Assembly (NCBI RefSeq): GCF_033115175.1 | Contig: NC_084837.1 | Coordinates: 11,050,266 to 11,114,265 of the forward strand | DNA length: 64,000 nt | Source of the DNA: Lepus europaeus | Lineage: Eukaryota > Chordata > Mammalia > Lagomorpha > Leporidae | Direction: 5' to 3' | Part shown: one piece after another, positions 51,001 through 62,230 of the stretch | How positions within the stretch are numbered: the first letter of the stretch is position 1 | How the letters are laid out: each line of letters starts with the position of its first letter | Made by a program: the position numbers and the translations under genes | Notes under the pieces: model-generated | Seen by the model: the letters and a program-made list of their open reading frames with translations, nothing else | The model's database searches: none | Told to the model about the DNA's origin: nothing

Positions 51001-52941
51001 ACACAACACATCGGGAGGAGGGGTGGTTTACTCCCCATGGAAACAACACTGTCTAATACATTTTAGCTGTGTGACAGCAGTGGCTTTTCTGCTTGAGAAG
51101 ACTTCACCTTCAGAGTATTTACAAGCAATTCCCAGCACATATTCATGATCTCGGAACTTGGGAAGCCCATTTTTTAAGTGTTTAATAAAAGTCCTCGGGG
51201 TATAACTCAGACTTGTGTCCCATCTTGACAGTTTTTCTCTGGGTTATGAAGGCTCAGATAGGTATAACCTTCACATCTCTCCCTGCAGTCTGGAGAGAGT
51301 TCTCCACACCCTGTATTCTTGGTGGAATCAGTGTTGTTCATATTGTTCAGCATTTATCTCAGGATTTGTGTTGTTGGTGTAGCTGCACTGGAAATGGACA
51401 GAAAACCCTGATTTTAAGAAGAGTGTCTATATCCTAAATCAGGATGAAAAGATTGCATATAAAGATCTCTTCATTTTCTTATATTTCCTTCACCATAAAT
51501 AACTATTAGCAAGAGAAAGTTGGACTTACTTTGTTTAACTCTGCGATGTAGCCACTTCGCCTTCTCCAGCATTGCCTGTCCATGGTCTTAGCCTGGTTGT
51601 GAGTGCCGCTTTGGGGAGCATCAGTGCTCCTAAACACTTTTCCCCCACTTCCAGTCTGCTTCATGAGGTCAGCCATTCCATGTCATAAAATTCCCCAGTT
51701 AGACACAATACCAAAGGCATAATGGTTGTGTGTGTGTTGTCCTTTTGACACAAGCTCTTGTAAAGGTTGTTCGTTCCACCACTTGGCTGGCCTGGCTTTG
51801 CGTGGCAGGTTATCTTCTACTACAGTTTTATGCAGTCACCGCATCACCTCAGTAGTGTTGACCTTGATCATTAGAAAGAACCTAGGACCAGTGACTCCGC
51901 ATCAACTAGATCTTCCTTGGAGACAGTTTTGTGGTTGCTGCTATATAGTCCTGCGGCTCTTCTGTGCCAGGTGGTGGGTACAGTACTGCAGGACTGAGAT
52001 GACAACACTGACAAATGGTACACGGGAGACCAAAACAGCAGTCATCTAGTTAACTGGCTTGTAGATCAATGTTCTGCTGTAAGGACTGAGCAGAGCATGG
52101 AACCTGGGGAGTGATCAGTGTGGCGAGGACATCCGTGGAAGCATTGGCCACTTTCACAAGCACTGTCGTGGTGCATAACACAGGGAAGCCCAAATCATTG
52201 AAGCTTTAGAAGGAGGTGGCTTCTGGTGCTCGCCATCCTGTTGAGCCAGTCTCTGTGGTGCTCCTGAACCACCTCCTTTCTGCTTCAGCCAAATATGCTG
52301 AGAGGGCAAAAGGAAAGTGAGTTTTTAGAATTCAGGAGGACCCAGGATTGGATATTGCTGTCATTAAGAATTCAAAGTGACGAGGTCAATTTCAGATTCA
52401 TCAAGTAAGTGTTCAGGTGACATGTTTTTGGAAAATTCACAAAGGAACAAAGTTGTGCTGGAAACATTGAGAATCCATTGCCTTGAATGCTTGTTAAGCC
52501 CCTCAAATCCTTAAAGTGCCTATTTTTGGATAGATTATGCTGTTTTGTGTACAGGTCACTTCCTAAACAAGGTACTGTCTCTTGGCAAAATTGTCATTTT
52601 TCCTTTGAGGCTTTATTGGCCAGTTTTAAGAAGTGGGCTGACTGCCCTTGAGAAGTTTCCAGAAGGGCAAACACAAGGTACGGTCTCCTACATCGAATGG
52701 AGATGTCACCTCAGGGAGCATTATGTTCTTCAAAGACTGGAAGGATCACAAAGGTGCCTCTGACACAGTACTGACTAAATACTTGTTTGTCGTTCTGCAT
52801 AAAAGCAAAACACATCAGCTGTCTTTACTGCAGATGCTAATGAAGGCTGAGAAAGACCCACACAGTGAGCTGTTTACTGAAATAAAGAAATCCACGGTGA
52901 GCTGACAGTGGAGCTGGAGAAAGAATAGCCATAGGATGTTA
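51001..52941. other. Intergenic, unassigned 1.9 kb
   Basis: No SINE or L1 recognised here, although dense repeats lie on both sides. Short open frames (51726-52049 plus, 52648-52905 plus) end with ordinary stops and show no known motif. A decayed processed pseudogene or an unfamiliar lagomorph LTR element remain possible. Confidence 0.35.
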
Positions 52942-53004
52942 GAAACCTAGGAACAGTCAAAGTGGAAGTTCTTTCCTCCCTTCAGAGAAAAGCACCTCCT
53001 CCTT

Positions 53005-53356
53005 TTTTTTTTTTTTTTTTTTTTTTTAACAGGCAGAGTGGACAGTGAGAGAGAGAGACAGAGAGAAAGGTCTTCCTTTGCCGTTGGTTCACTCTCCAAT
53101 GGCCGCCGCAGCTGGCGCGCTGCGGCTGGTGCAGCACACTGATCCGATGGCAGGAGCCAGGTGCTTCTCCTGGTCTCCCATGGGGTGCAGGGCCCAAGCA
53201 CTTGGGCCATCCTCCACTGCACTCCCTGGCCACAGCAGAGAGCTGGCCTGGAAGAGGGGCAACCGGGATAGAATCCGGTGCCCCGACCGGGACTAGAACC
53301 TGGTGTGCTGGCGCCGCAAGGCAGAGGATTAGCCTGTTGAGCCACGGCGCCGGCTG
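53005..53356 (-). mobile_element. CSINE, antisense, inserted in the L1
   Basis: Complete inverted young copy from poly(T) to 'gagccacggcgccggctg'. L1 text on its two sides overlaps (gcacctcctcc and ggtacctccttc), an imperfect target-site duplication. Confidence 0.92.
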
Positions 53357-53518
53357 GTACCTCCTTCTTTGATGGTCCTGTTCTTTCCACTGGGATCTCA
53401 CTTGAAGAGATCTTTCATTTAGGTTTTTTCTTTTCTTTTTCTTTCTTTCTTTCTTTTTTTTTTTTTTTTTGCCAGAGTGTCTTGGCTTTCCATGCCTAAA
53501 ATACTCTCATGGGCTCTT

Positions 53519-53883
53519 TTTATTATTATTATTATTATTATTATTAAACTTTTATTTAATGAATATGAATTTCCAAAGTACAGCTGCTTATGGGTTACAG
53601 TGGCTTCCCCCTCCCAAAACTTCCCTCCCACCCATAACCCTCCCCTTTCCTGCTCCCTCTCCCCTTCCAATCACATCACGATTCATTTTCAATTCTCTTT
53701 ATATACAGAAGATCAGTTTAGTATATATTAGGTAAAGATTTCAACAGTTTGCCCCCATATAGCAACACAAAGTGAAAAAAAAATACTGTTGGAGTACTAG
53801 TTATAGCATTAAGTAAAATATGGAATGCTTCACGAATTTGCGTGTCATCCTTGCGCAGGGGCCATGCTAATCTTCTCTGTATT

Positions 53884-53914
<31 letters not shown>

Positions 53915-53920
53915 GAGCAC
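53519..53920 (-). mobile_element. U6 snRNA / L1 chimeric retrocopy inserted in the L1
   Basis: On the minus strand this insert reads: near-complete U6 snRNA (53920 to 53815), then an L1 3' UTR piece entered in mid-element (53814 to about 53547), then an AAT-type tail. tctcatgggctctt (53505-53518) and tctcttgggctctt (53921-53934) are its target-site duplications, with one mismatch. The layout matches the known class of L1 retrocopies made by template switching from L1 RNA to U6 RNA during reverse transcription. Confidence 0.9.
53815..53920 (-). pseudogene. U6 snRNA retrocopy (part of the chimera)
   Basis: Starts at the exact U6 5' end (gtgctcgcttcggcagcaca) and runs about 106 nt to ...ccatatttt. 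Compared with the U6 sequence as I know it, I see two substitutions (GAACAATACAG for GAACGATACAG, and GAAGCATTCC for GAAGCGTTCC). The ACAGAGA and AGC elements are intact. There is no TATA/PSE promoter on its 5' side, which is L1 sequence, so it is a retrocopy and not a functional U6 gene. Confidence 0.93.
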
Positions 53921-54945
53921 TCTCTTGGGCTCTTAAGCCAGATCCGAATGCCTTAAGGGCTGATTCTGAGGCCAGAGTGCTATTTAGGACATCTGCCATT
54001 CTATGAGTCTGCTGTGTATCCCGCTTCCCATGTTGGATCGTTCTCTCCCTTTTTGATTCTGTCAGTTAGTATTAGCAGACACTAGTCTTGTTTGTGTGAT
54101 CCCTTTGACTCTTAGACCTATCAGAGCCATCAGTTGTGAACTGAGATTGATCACTTGGACTAGTGAGATGGCATTGGTACATGCCACCTTGATGGGATTG
54201 TATTGGAATCCCCTGGCACGTTTCTAACCCCACCATTTGGGGCTATGACCCTATTGGAATAAGATCAAAGTCGGCGAACCCTAAAGGCTTCCATAGCCTT
54301 GATAACTCATGACTAGAGCCTAAGGAGATTACTGACGCCATAAACAAGAGTGTCAAATTGTTAAATCAACAACAGGAGTCACTGTGTACTTATGTCTCAT
54401 GTGGGACCTGTCCTTAATGTGTTGTCCAATGTGAAGTAATGCTATAACTAGTACTAAAACAGTATTTTTACACTTTGTGTTTCTGTGTGGGTGCAAACTG
54501 ATGAAATCTTTACTTAGTATATACTGAATTGATTTTCTGTATATAAAGATAATTGAAAATGAAAAAAAAACTTGGTGTTAAATTGGAAATTGCATAGAAA
54601 ATTAATTTTTAAAAAATATCATGTAGGATCTCTGTCCTTAATGTGCTGTACATTGTTATTTAATGCTATAACTAGTACTCCAACAGTATTTTTTTTTCAC
54701 TTTGTGTTGCTATATGGGGGCAAACTGTTGAAATCTTTACTTAATATATACTAAACTGATCTTCTATATATAAAGAGAATTGAAAATGAATCTTGATGTG
54801 AATGGAAGGGGAGAGGGAGCGGGAAAGGGGAGGGTTGCGGGTGGGAGGGAAGTTACCGGGCGGGGGGAAGCCATTGTAATCCATAAGCTGTACTTTGGAA
54901 ATTTATATTCATTAAATAAAAGTTAAAAATAAATAAATAAATAAA

Positions 54946-54999
54946 TATCTAAGAAAACAAAATAAAATGCATTCTGTGAACCAGGTTAAAAAAAAAAAA
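54946..54999 (+). other. Probable 3'-transduced segment of the L1
   Basis: After the L1's own A-rich end (aaataaataaataaa) comes non-L1 sequence 'atctaagaaaacaaaataaa' and 'atgcattctgtgaaccaggtt', holding its own AATAAA, then a second poly(A) and the target-site duplication. This order is the signature of read-through past a weak L1 polyadenylation site. Confidence 0.65.
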
Positions 55000-55011
55000 A
55001 GAAACCTAGGA

Positions 55012-55742
55012 GTAATGATTCTTACGTCTTCTACAAACTGATAGCCCTTTCCATGAGGTCTATAGAAAGGCAATGCATAAATGCATTATTCAGCGTCATT
55101 CAGAGAGACAGGAACAGTAGGGTGGATGCATAGGTAGATTGTACACACACACACATCTATACGTGTGTGGCTATATATGTGAAGGAGTCACTAGGTGAAT
55201 TGGCTCGTGTGACTGTGGACTCTCGGAAGTCTCAGTGGAGGTCTTCTGCAGACGGAGACCCTGAGATACTGGGTGGTGTGGCTCAGGCTGAGCCTACAGG
55301 CCTGAGCTTGAAGAACTGGGGAAAGAAATAGCAGCACTGCGAGTTACCAGGCGGCTGCTGGTAACAAACCCTGAAGTCCGAAGGCCAGAGAGTCTGGAGT
55401 TCTGCTGTCCAAGAGCAAGAGAGTGTGTCCCAGCTTGGGTGTGAGGGCAAGAGAGAGAAATTTGCCTTTCCTGTGTTTTTGTTCCATCTGAGCCCCAGTT
55501 GATTGGACATTCTGCCCACGTGGATCTTCCCTTTCTGCTCCACTCAGACTTGCATGCCGATTTCTGGAAATAAGCCCACAGACACACTCAAATAGTGCTT
55601 TACCAGTTCTCTAGGTCTTCCTTAGTACAAGCAAGTTGACACCTACAATTAACCATCGCAATAGACTTGCAAAAGACAGTTTCTTTTTTTAAATCTGAAG
55701 ATCTATGATTTGTTTAATCCCTTAAATAGCTTCTGGTTTCAG
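55012..55742. mobile_element. Ancient dispersed repeat, class uncertain, in unassigned DNA
   Basis: From about 55,080 to 55,660 the sequence ('gtgaattggctcgtgtgact', 'aaccctgaagtccgaaggcc', 'acaagcaagttgacacctac', 'aattaaccatcgcaat') follows a very common old mammalian repeat, but I cannot name the family securely. A short (CA)n lies near 55,144-55,155. No gene seen. Confidence 0.4.
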
Positions 55743-55754
55743 AAGATATTAGAG

Positions 55755-56077
55755 AAGCCAGTGCTGTGGCGTAACAGGTAAAGCCACCACCTGCAGTGCC
55801 AGCATCCCATATGGGCGCCAGTTCGAGACCCGGCTGCTCCACTTCCAATCCAGCTCTCTGCTATCGCTTGGCAAAGCAATGGAAGATGGCCCAAGTCCTT
55901 GGGCCCCTGCACCCATGAGGGAGACTGGAAGAAGCTCCTGGCTCTGGATTGGTGTAGCTCCAGCCGTTGCAGCCATCTGGGGAGTGAACCAACAGATAGA
56001 AGACACTCTCTCTCTCTGCCTCTCCTCTCTCTGTGTAACTGTGACTTTCAAGTAAAATTAAAAAATCTTTTTAAAAA
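55755..56077 (+). mobile_element. CSINE with target-site duplication
   Basis: Sense: aagccagtgctgtggcgtaa, CT block, 'gtgactttcaagtaaaatta' and A-rich tail. The 12-mer aagatattagag flanks it at 55743-55754 and 56078-56089. Confidence 0.93.
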
Positions 56078-56129
56078 AAGATATTAGAGTGGAATAAGAT
56101 CTATCTGAATCTTTAAAGATTCTGTTCCT

Positions 56130-56420
56130 GGGACACATGTTTGGTGCAGCAGGTAAGAGAGTGCTTGGGATGCCTGCATCCTTACTGGAGGGCCTGATTT
56201 GAATCCCAGCTGCGTTTCTGATGGGCAGCAGAGGCAGCAGGTGATGGCTGAAGTACGCGTCCCTACCACCCTCATGGGAGACCCGGATTGAGTTCTGGGC
56301 TCCTGGCTTCAGCCTGCCCCAGCCCCAACTGTTGCAAGCAGTTTAGGAGTGAACCAATGAATGAAAGATTTCTGTGTCTGTCTGCCTCTCTTCATTTAAA
56401 ATGAAAATGTAAGAAGAAAA
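56130..56420 (+). mobile_element. CSINE (older copy)
   Basis: Sense: 'gggacacatgtttggtgcag', 'ctcatgggagacccggattg' and 'ctctcttcatttaaaatg'. Confidence 0.75.
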
Positions 56421-56859
56421 AGCTTCTGTTCCAATAGTATGCAGTCTATCAACCACACTTTTGCTCCTAGTTTGTCAAGTACCAGCTGGGGTAAGATTCC
56501 ACAGTTCCAAGTCATCGTCTAGGCAAGTTTAGGAAAGACAAATTGTGTTTTTAGTGGGTCTGTATTTTCCAAAAATAATCTTTTCATGAGCACTTCACTA
56601 ACAGTTGCGTTTATGTAAAAAGCTTCTGCCTAGTGGGTTGACACAGAACCACAGAGAACCAATCGCTGTTTTCCTTATGTTGGTTCCATTATGGTGGTCA
56701 AAGGCTCAGCTATGGGCAGAGAGGCAAGTGATGCTGAAAGACTCAGCGGAGTATCACATCAGCTTCTCTGAGTGACTAATAGTTTTACTGCCATGTGGTT
56801 CGGGATACAAAAGGTGGCACTTACATCAACCAGAAATTTGCAGTTTTGTTTTTTTAATG
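56421..56859. other. Intergenic, unassigned
   Basis: Nothing recognised. Confidence 0.35.
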
Positions 56860-57425
56860 TCTACAGGTGTGGCAGGCAGATTCCCCAAAATGCCTCCCTG
56901 TGCCGTTATGTCTTTCCCTGGTTATTCAACCAGTGTTCCCTTAGGTACTGCCAGGAAGGGTTTCTGCACTTGTAACTGAAGTCCCAAGTCAGTTGGCAGT
57001 GAGGTTCAGAGCCTCTGTGAGAGTATCTCTGAGCCTGATCTCATGTGTGAGTCCTCAGAAGCAGAGAACTCCCAGCTGATGCGAGCTGAGGCAGGCGAAT
57101 GGCAAGTCAGGGGAGCCCAAGCGGGGAAGGGATCAGAGCCCCATGGTGGGTTTGATGATGACGAGAGCCATATGTCGAGAAAGGTGGTGGCCCCTGGCTG
57201 GCAACCAGAAAGGAAACAGGGATTACCATCCCATAACCCAAAGAACCAAGTTCTGCCAGCATCCCGAGTAAGCTTGAAAGTGCGTTCTGCCCACAAGCCT
57301 TCAGGTAAAATCCCAGCCTGGCCCACACTTTGATTTCAGCCGCGGGAGACCCTGAGCAGAGGACCCAGTCAAGCCACTTGGACTTCCGGCCTCCAGGCAG
57401 CGAGGGTGTTGGGGGGTGGTTAATG
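56860..57425 (+). mobile_element. MLT1-type (ERVL-MaLR) LTR-like remnant
   Basis: 'ggcaggcagattccccaaaa' at the start and 'ttgatttcagccgcgggaga', 'cttggacttccggcctccag' at the end follow the layout of an old mammalian MaLR LTR. An ancient, non-coding LTR relic. The assignment is tentative. Confidence 0.45.
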
Positions 57426-58503
57426 TGTAAAGCTACTGAGTGGGCAGCAGAAAACTCACAGTGTAGGGAATTTTTCTGAGAGAACAGAGAACATATGTGG
57501 GACCTTTAAAAAGTTCATGGAAAGTGCATATTATGAAGAACTCTACATGGCTTTCACAGATTTTTCATTCCGAAGCAACTGTGTCTTTCAGTTCTGTTTT
57601 CTGTGAGCTTTCTGGAGCACCCTTGTGGCTCAGAGTGTCCTGATGGCCTTTGGAGTTGTGTCAGCGAGAACTCTGGCCACAGCCAGTATTTTACTTTCAA
57701 GAGGAGATGCAGATGTAAACCTGACATTTTGCCCTGCTTCCAGTATGACATACCACAGTCAGGAAAAACCTCCCGTATCACCCCGAGAGAAACCAAGAAA
57801 AGTAGGGTCTTCACGGCTTCTTCTAGTTCTGGGCTCAGGGCTTTGGCCTGGCCCAGCCCCAACTGTTGCAGGCACTGGGGAGTGAACCAGTGGGTAGAAG
57901 ATCTCTCGCCAGCTAGCATCTCTTCCTTTCAAATAGCACCCAAAATAAAGAACACCAGTGTGCATTGCCCACAGAGCTACCACTTTTATGAATGTGCTAA
58001 TGACATGAGAACATGGCTAGTTTCCCAGCGTGAGCAGACTGGGTGAAGTTGCAGGGGTTTTCCGAGTTGTTATTCTTTTAAACATTTGTGCTCAGTGACT
58101 TGATGAATAAATGTTCCTGACCTCTGACTCCCTTGCATTCTTTGCAAGTAAACTTTATCTTTCCTCTTCAAAATGCTTTTGTCCCTTGGCACTGGACACA
58201 TTTTCCCAGAGTCCCTGCCGTTGGCAGTGTCTACATTATTTTTCTCACCATGTTAGACTCACTCTTGGGTAAGCTGACAGACACAGTCCTCACGTGTCTT
58301 ATCCTTAGGGTAAGATTTGGAGTGATCTCTCTAAATTGGACAGCCTTGGATTTCTTTCCTGTTCCATACACGTCATCCTTTAAGTGTGCTCTGAGAACAT
58401 CCTGATGTATTGTGCAATTACTTTGTTTTCAAACTGCCAACGATACCAATTTCTTGGTACTTACTTCCCTGTCTGTATCTGACTCTTTTTTAAACATCTG
58501 GGT
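57426..58503. other. Intergenic, mostly unassigned, with a CSINE fragment
   Basis: A partial sense CSINE lies at about 57,835-57,945 ('ttggcctggcccagccccaa', 'ggagtgaaccagtgggtaga'). The frame at 57603-58046 runs through it and is therefore not a gene. The remainder is not recognised. Confidence 0.4.
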
Positions 58504-58504
58504 T

Positions 58505-58782
58505 GGGGCTGGCACTGTGGCACAGTAGGTTAAAGCCCAGGCCTACAGCACCAGCATCCTATAAGGGCACCGGTTCGAGTCCTGGATGCTCCCCTTCCAA
58601 TCCAGCTCCTGCTAATACACATGGGAAATCAGCAGAGGAAGGCCCAAGTCCTTGGGCCCCTGCACCGGTGTAGGAGATCCAGAAGAAGCTCCTGGCTCCT
58701 GGCTTTGCATTGGCCCAGCTCTGGCCACTGCAGCCATTTGGAGAGTGAACGAGCAGATGGAAGACCTGTCTCTCTTTCTCTC

Positions 58783-58813
<31 letters not shown>

Positions 58814-58855
58814 GTAACTCTGTTTTCCAAATAAATAAAATCTTTAAAAAATATA
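58505..58855 (+). mobile_element. CSINE
   Basis: Sense: ggggctggcactgtggcaca, CT block with tctctgtctctgtctctg, 'tctgttttccaaataaataa' tail. Confidence 0.87.
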
Positions 58856-58859
58856 TAAA

Positions 58860-59934
58860 TATCTTTGTTATGATAGAACTCATATACCAGACAATCTACA
58901 CATTCTAACTCACTGGTTTTTAGAATCTATTCATAGGGTATCCATCCATCACAGCTTTGAACATTTTCATTGTTCCAAAAAGAAACTGCGCACCCCTTAA
59001 CTGTAGGCAACCCTCAATCTACTTTCTATCCATAGTGTTTTCCTGGATATTTCACATAAATAAAATCATATAATATATGATATATAAACAATGTAGTACA
59101 TTGTTTATTTCACTGAACAATGTCTTCAGGGTGCTTCACTTATCCTTTCTGACAAATAATATCCTTGGAAAAGGGATACCACACTTCATTTATCCACTAG
59201 TTGGTGGGTGTCTGGGTTGTTCCCACTTTTTGGCTGTTATGAATGATGTTGTTGTGAACACTTATGCACAAGTTGTGTGTGGACACACGTTTTCATTTAC
59301 CTTGGGGGGATATATCTAGGAGCAGCATTGCTGGGGCATTTGGTAACTGTTTGAGGAACTTCCAGATTGTTCTCCAAGGTGACAGCACCATTTTCTGTTC
59401 ACATCAGTAGTGTATGAGGGTTACAATTTCTTTCCATCCTGCACAACACTGTGATTTTCTCTTTTTGAATCTATCAATCCTCTTAAATGTGAAGAGGTGT
59501 CATTGTGCTTTGATTTGCATTCCCCAGATGGCAGATGATGTTGAGCATTTTTTGTGTTCTTATTCATTTGTAAATTTTTCTTGAAGAAATGTTTCTTCTA
59601 ATCCTTTGCCCATTTTTCATTTGTGTTATTTGTCTTTTCATTGTTGGGTTCGTGTACAGTTTTTAAATATTTTCTTCCATTCTGGTGTCGTTTCACCTTG
59701 TTGACACTGTTCTTGGGAGCATAGAAGTTTGAATTTTAGTGAAGTTCAGTTTATCTGCTTTCGCTTTTATTGGCTGTGCTTTTGGTGTTACCGCTTTAAA
59801 AAATGGCACAATCCAAGGTCATGAAGCTACAATCTGTGTGTTCTTCTAAGAGTTTTATAGTTTTAGCTCTTACATTTAGTTCTTTCACTAATTTGTGCTT
59901 CAGTTTTGCATGTGGTCTGAGGTAGTTTTGCATC
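58860..59934 (-). mobile_element. L1 antisense, 3' region
   Basis: 'gatagaactcatataccaga', 'ccaaaaagaaactgcgcacc' and 'ttcatttatccactagttgg' followed by 'tgggtgtctgggttgttccc' are the inverted 3' end of an old L1. It continues to about 62,230, interrupted by a SINE and a Tigger-like element. Confidence 0.8.
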
Positions 59935-60103
59935 TGGATCTCCTGTGGGTTGCAGGGGCCCAAGGACCTGGGCCATCTCAGCTGATTTTCCCTGGGAATT
60001 AGCGGGAGCTGGATTGGAAGTGGACACAAACTGGGTGCCTACATATGGGCTGCCAATGTTATAGGCAGCGGCTTTACCCATTAGGCCGCAATGCCTGTCC
60101 CAC
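59935..60103 (-). mobile_element. CSINE fragment, antisense, within L1
   Basis: 'ggatctcctgtgggttgcag', 'agcgggagctggattggaag' and 'cattaggccgcaatgcctgt'. Only the head half of the SINE is present (3'-truncated relative to the SINE). Confidence 0.75.
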
Positions 60104-60485
60104 ACAGGTTTGTTTCTAGACTGTTCCATTGATCTATATATCTATCCTTACACAAATACCACACTATCTTGATTATTACAGTTTTTATTAAGTTATTAAA
60201 TTGAGAATTATAGACCCCATAGCCTTGTTCTTTTTCAAGACTTTTTTCTTGTTATTCTGAATCTCATGAATTTTTCTTAGAAATTTTAGAATGAACTTAT
60301 CAATTTCTGCAAATAAGTCAGCTGGGATTGAGATAGGGAATGCATTGATTCTATAGATCAATTTGGGAATATTGCCATATTAATGTTATATAATGCTGTC
60401 TCTAGATCTGTGAACATGGGACATGTCTTTCCATTTATTTAGGCATTCCTTAACTTCTTTTAGTGCTTTTTAGTTTTCAGAGTGC
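60104..60485 (-). mobile_element. L1 antisense (continuation)
   Basis: 'gactgttccattgatctata', 'ttgaggtagggaatgc'-like text ('gattgagatagggaatgcat') and 'ccatttatttaggcattcct' are inverted L1 ORF2-region phrases. The reading frame is broken throughout. Confidence 0.75.
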
Positions 60486-60815
60486 AAATGGTCTTGAATT
60501 TATGATGGTTTGACTCATCTACTTTCAACTTTATGGTGGAGTGAAAGCTTACCTACTTCCATTTTGTCTTTCACTTTCAGTAAAGCATTTAATAAATTAC
60601 ATGAGATGTTCAACACTTCATTGGAAAATGTGCTGTTACATGATTTTACCTGACTATGATCTCATGGAAGTGTTCTGAGCATGTTTAAGGTAGGTTAGAC
60701 TACAATGTTTGGTATGTTAGGTATATTAAATGCATTTTTAACTTAATGATATTTTTGGCTTATGATGAATTATCAGGATGTATCCCCATTGTAAACTGAG
60801 GAGTTTCTGTGTAAG
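60486..60815. mobile_element. Tigger-like DNA transposon within the L1
   Basis: 'tttatgatggtttgactcat', 'gaagtgttctgagcatgttt', 'aaggtaggttagactacaat', 'aggtatattaaatgcatttt' and 'gatgtatccccattgtaaac' match a familiar Tigger/pogo-type MITE. L1 text on both sides is contiguous without it. Confidence 0.6.
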
Positions 60816-62230
60816 TTACACACTTTTTCTGTTAAATTTTTTCCTACTAATTCTTTTTAATGATCTTGTAAATAGAATTATTTTCTGAACTTCATTTTTG
60901 ATTTTTCATTTCTAGTGTTTAGAAATACAGCTGATTTAAAATATTAATCTTGTGTCCTGATATTTCACTGAACTCATTTATTAATTCTAATGTTAATTTT
61001 CATGGTTTTAGGATTTTTCTATATATAAGATCATAGTTGAGTAGAAGTGGCAAGTACAGGCATTGTTGTTTTGTCCCTGATCTTAAGGGGACGTACTCAG
61101 CCTTACCCCACTAAGTATAACCTTAGTTGTGAGATTTTCCTAGATGCCTTTTACTAGGTGTAGGAAGTTCCCTTCTATTGTTGCTTTTATAAGTTTTTTT
61201 TTTCCAATAATTGTAGGAAGTTGAATTTTGCCAAATGCTTTTTCGGTATCTATTAAGTTTATTGTGTGGTTTTGTCCTTTATTCTATCAATGTGATGTAT
61301 TACAATGGCTGATTGTGGAGCATTAAACAAATCTTTCACTCTTGGAGTAAGTCCCGCTTGGTCATGGATATGATCATTTTTATAACTGTTGACTTCAGTT
61401 TGCTAGCAATTTTTGCTCCTGTGCTCATAGAGATATTGGTCTTCAGTTTCCTTTTCTTATGATATCTTTGTCTGATTTTGATACTGGTCTGGTCAAAGGG
61501 GATGGGAAGAGGACCCTATTCTATTGTTCTAGAAGATTTTGTGAAACGTTAATTCTTCATTAATTTTATAGCAGAATTCATCAGTCAAACCATGTGGTCC
61601 TGGGCTTTTCCCATGGGAAATTTAAAAAAATTATTAATTTATTTGCCTTTCTGATTGTTTTCCGTTTCTTTCTGGAGGCAATTTTGGGAGTTGTGTCTTC
61701 ACAGAAATTTCTCCACTTCATCTAAACTATCAAAGTTATTGTCCTTTAATTCTTCATAGTATTTCCTCATAATTCTTTTTTATTTCTGTGGGTAGTCGTG
61801 ATGGTGTTTCACTCATCTCTGATTTTATAGTTTGATCCTTCTGTTTTTGTTCTTGGTAAGTCTAGCTAAAGGTTGGTTAATTATGTTGCTCTTTTAGAAT
61901 ACACTTTTTTATTTTGATGTTTTTTCTCTACTTTTTTTATTTGCAATTTCATTGCATTCCCATTCAATTCTTACTATTTCATTCTTTATGCTTGCTCTAG
62001 GGCTAGTTTTTTTTAGTGTCTTATTGTTAGCTTGTTGCTTTTTCTTTGTTAACATTTGAGTTTATATTATGTGCTTCACTGAAAGCATGCTCTAGTTGCA
62101 TCCTGCAAGTCTACATCTGATGCCCGGGATAGTTTTTAAAAGTTTTACGATCTGTACTTTATTTTTTTATTCCGATAATACATGTATAACATCCACATTA
62201 CCCTTTTAGCCATTTATAATTACTGTGCCT
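60816..62230 (-). mobile_element. L1 antisense (continuation)
   Basis: 'ctgttaaattttttcctact', 'tttgccaaatgctttttcgg', 'gtggtcctgggcttttccca' and 'tctagctaaaggttggttaa' are inverted L1 ORF2-region text. AT-rich, with stops in every frame. Confidence 0.75.

Larger units (their letters stand above)
52954..54999 (+). mobile_element. Lagomorph L1, 5'-truncated, 3' UTR end, with target-site duplication
   Basis: agaaacctagga at 52942-52953 and again at 55000-55011 brackets the whole element. The body reads as rabbit-type L1 3' sequence ('gtggaagttctttcctccct', 'atgccaccttgatgggattg', 'ggcttccatagccttgataa'). It ends with the characteristic 'ctttggaaatttatattcat' and 'taaataaaagtt', A-rich runs, about 45 bp of extra sequence and a second poly(A). 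A related 3' UTR segment appears twice (about 54,400-54,560 and 54,640-54,790), which may be normal for the subfamily. No ORF2 is present. Two later insertions interrupt it, listed separately. Confidence 0.9.

Noticed and set aside
53815..53920. Functional U6 snRNA gene
   Set aside because: There is no U6-type promoter upstream, it is fused to an L1 tail and flanked by target-site duplications, and it carries substitutions. It is a retrocopy.
57603..58046. 147-codon frame near 57.6 kb
   Set aside because: Its middle is a CSINE fragment and no protein family is recognised.
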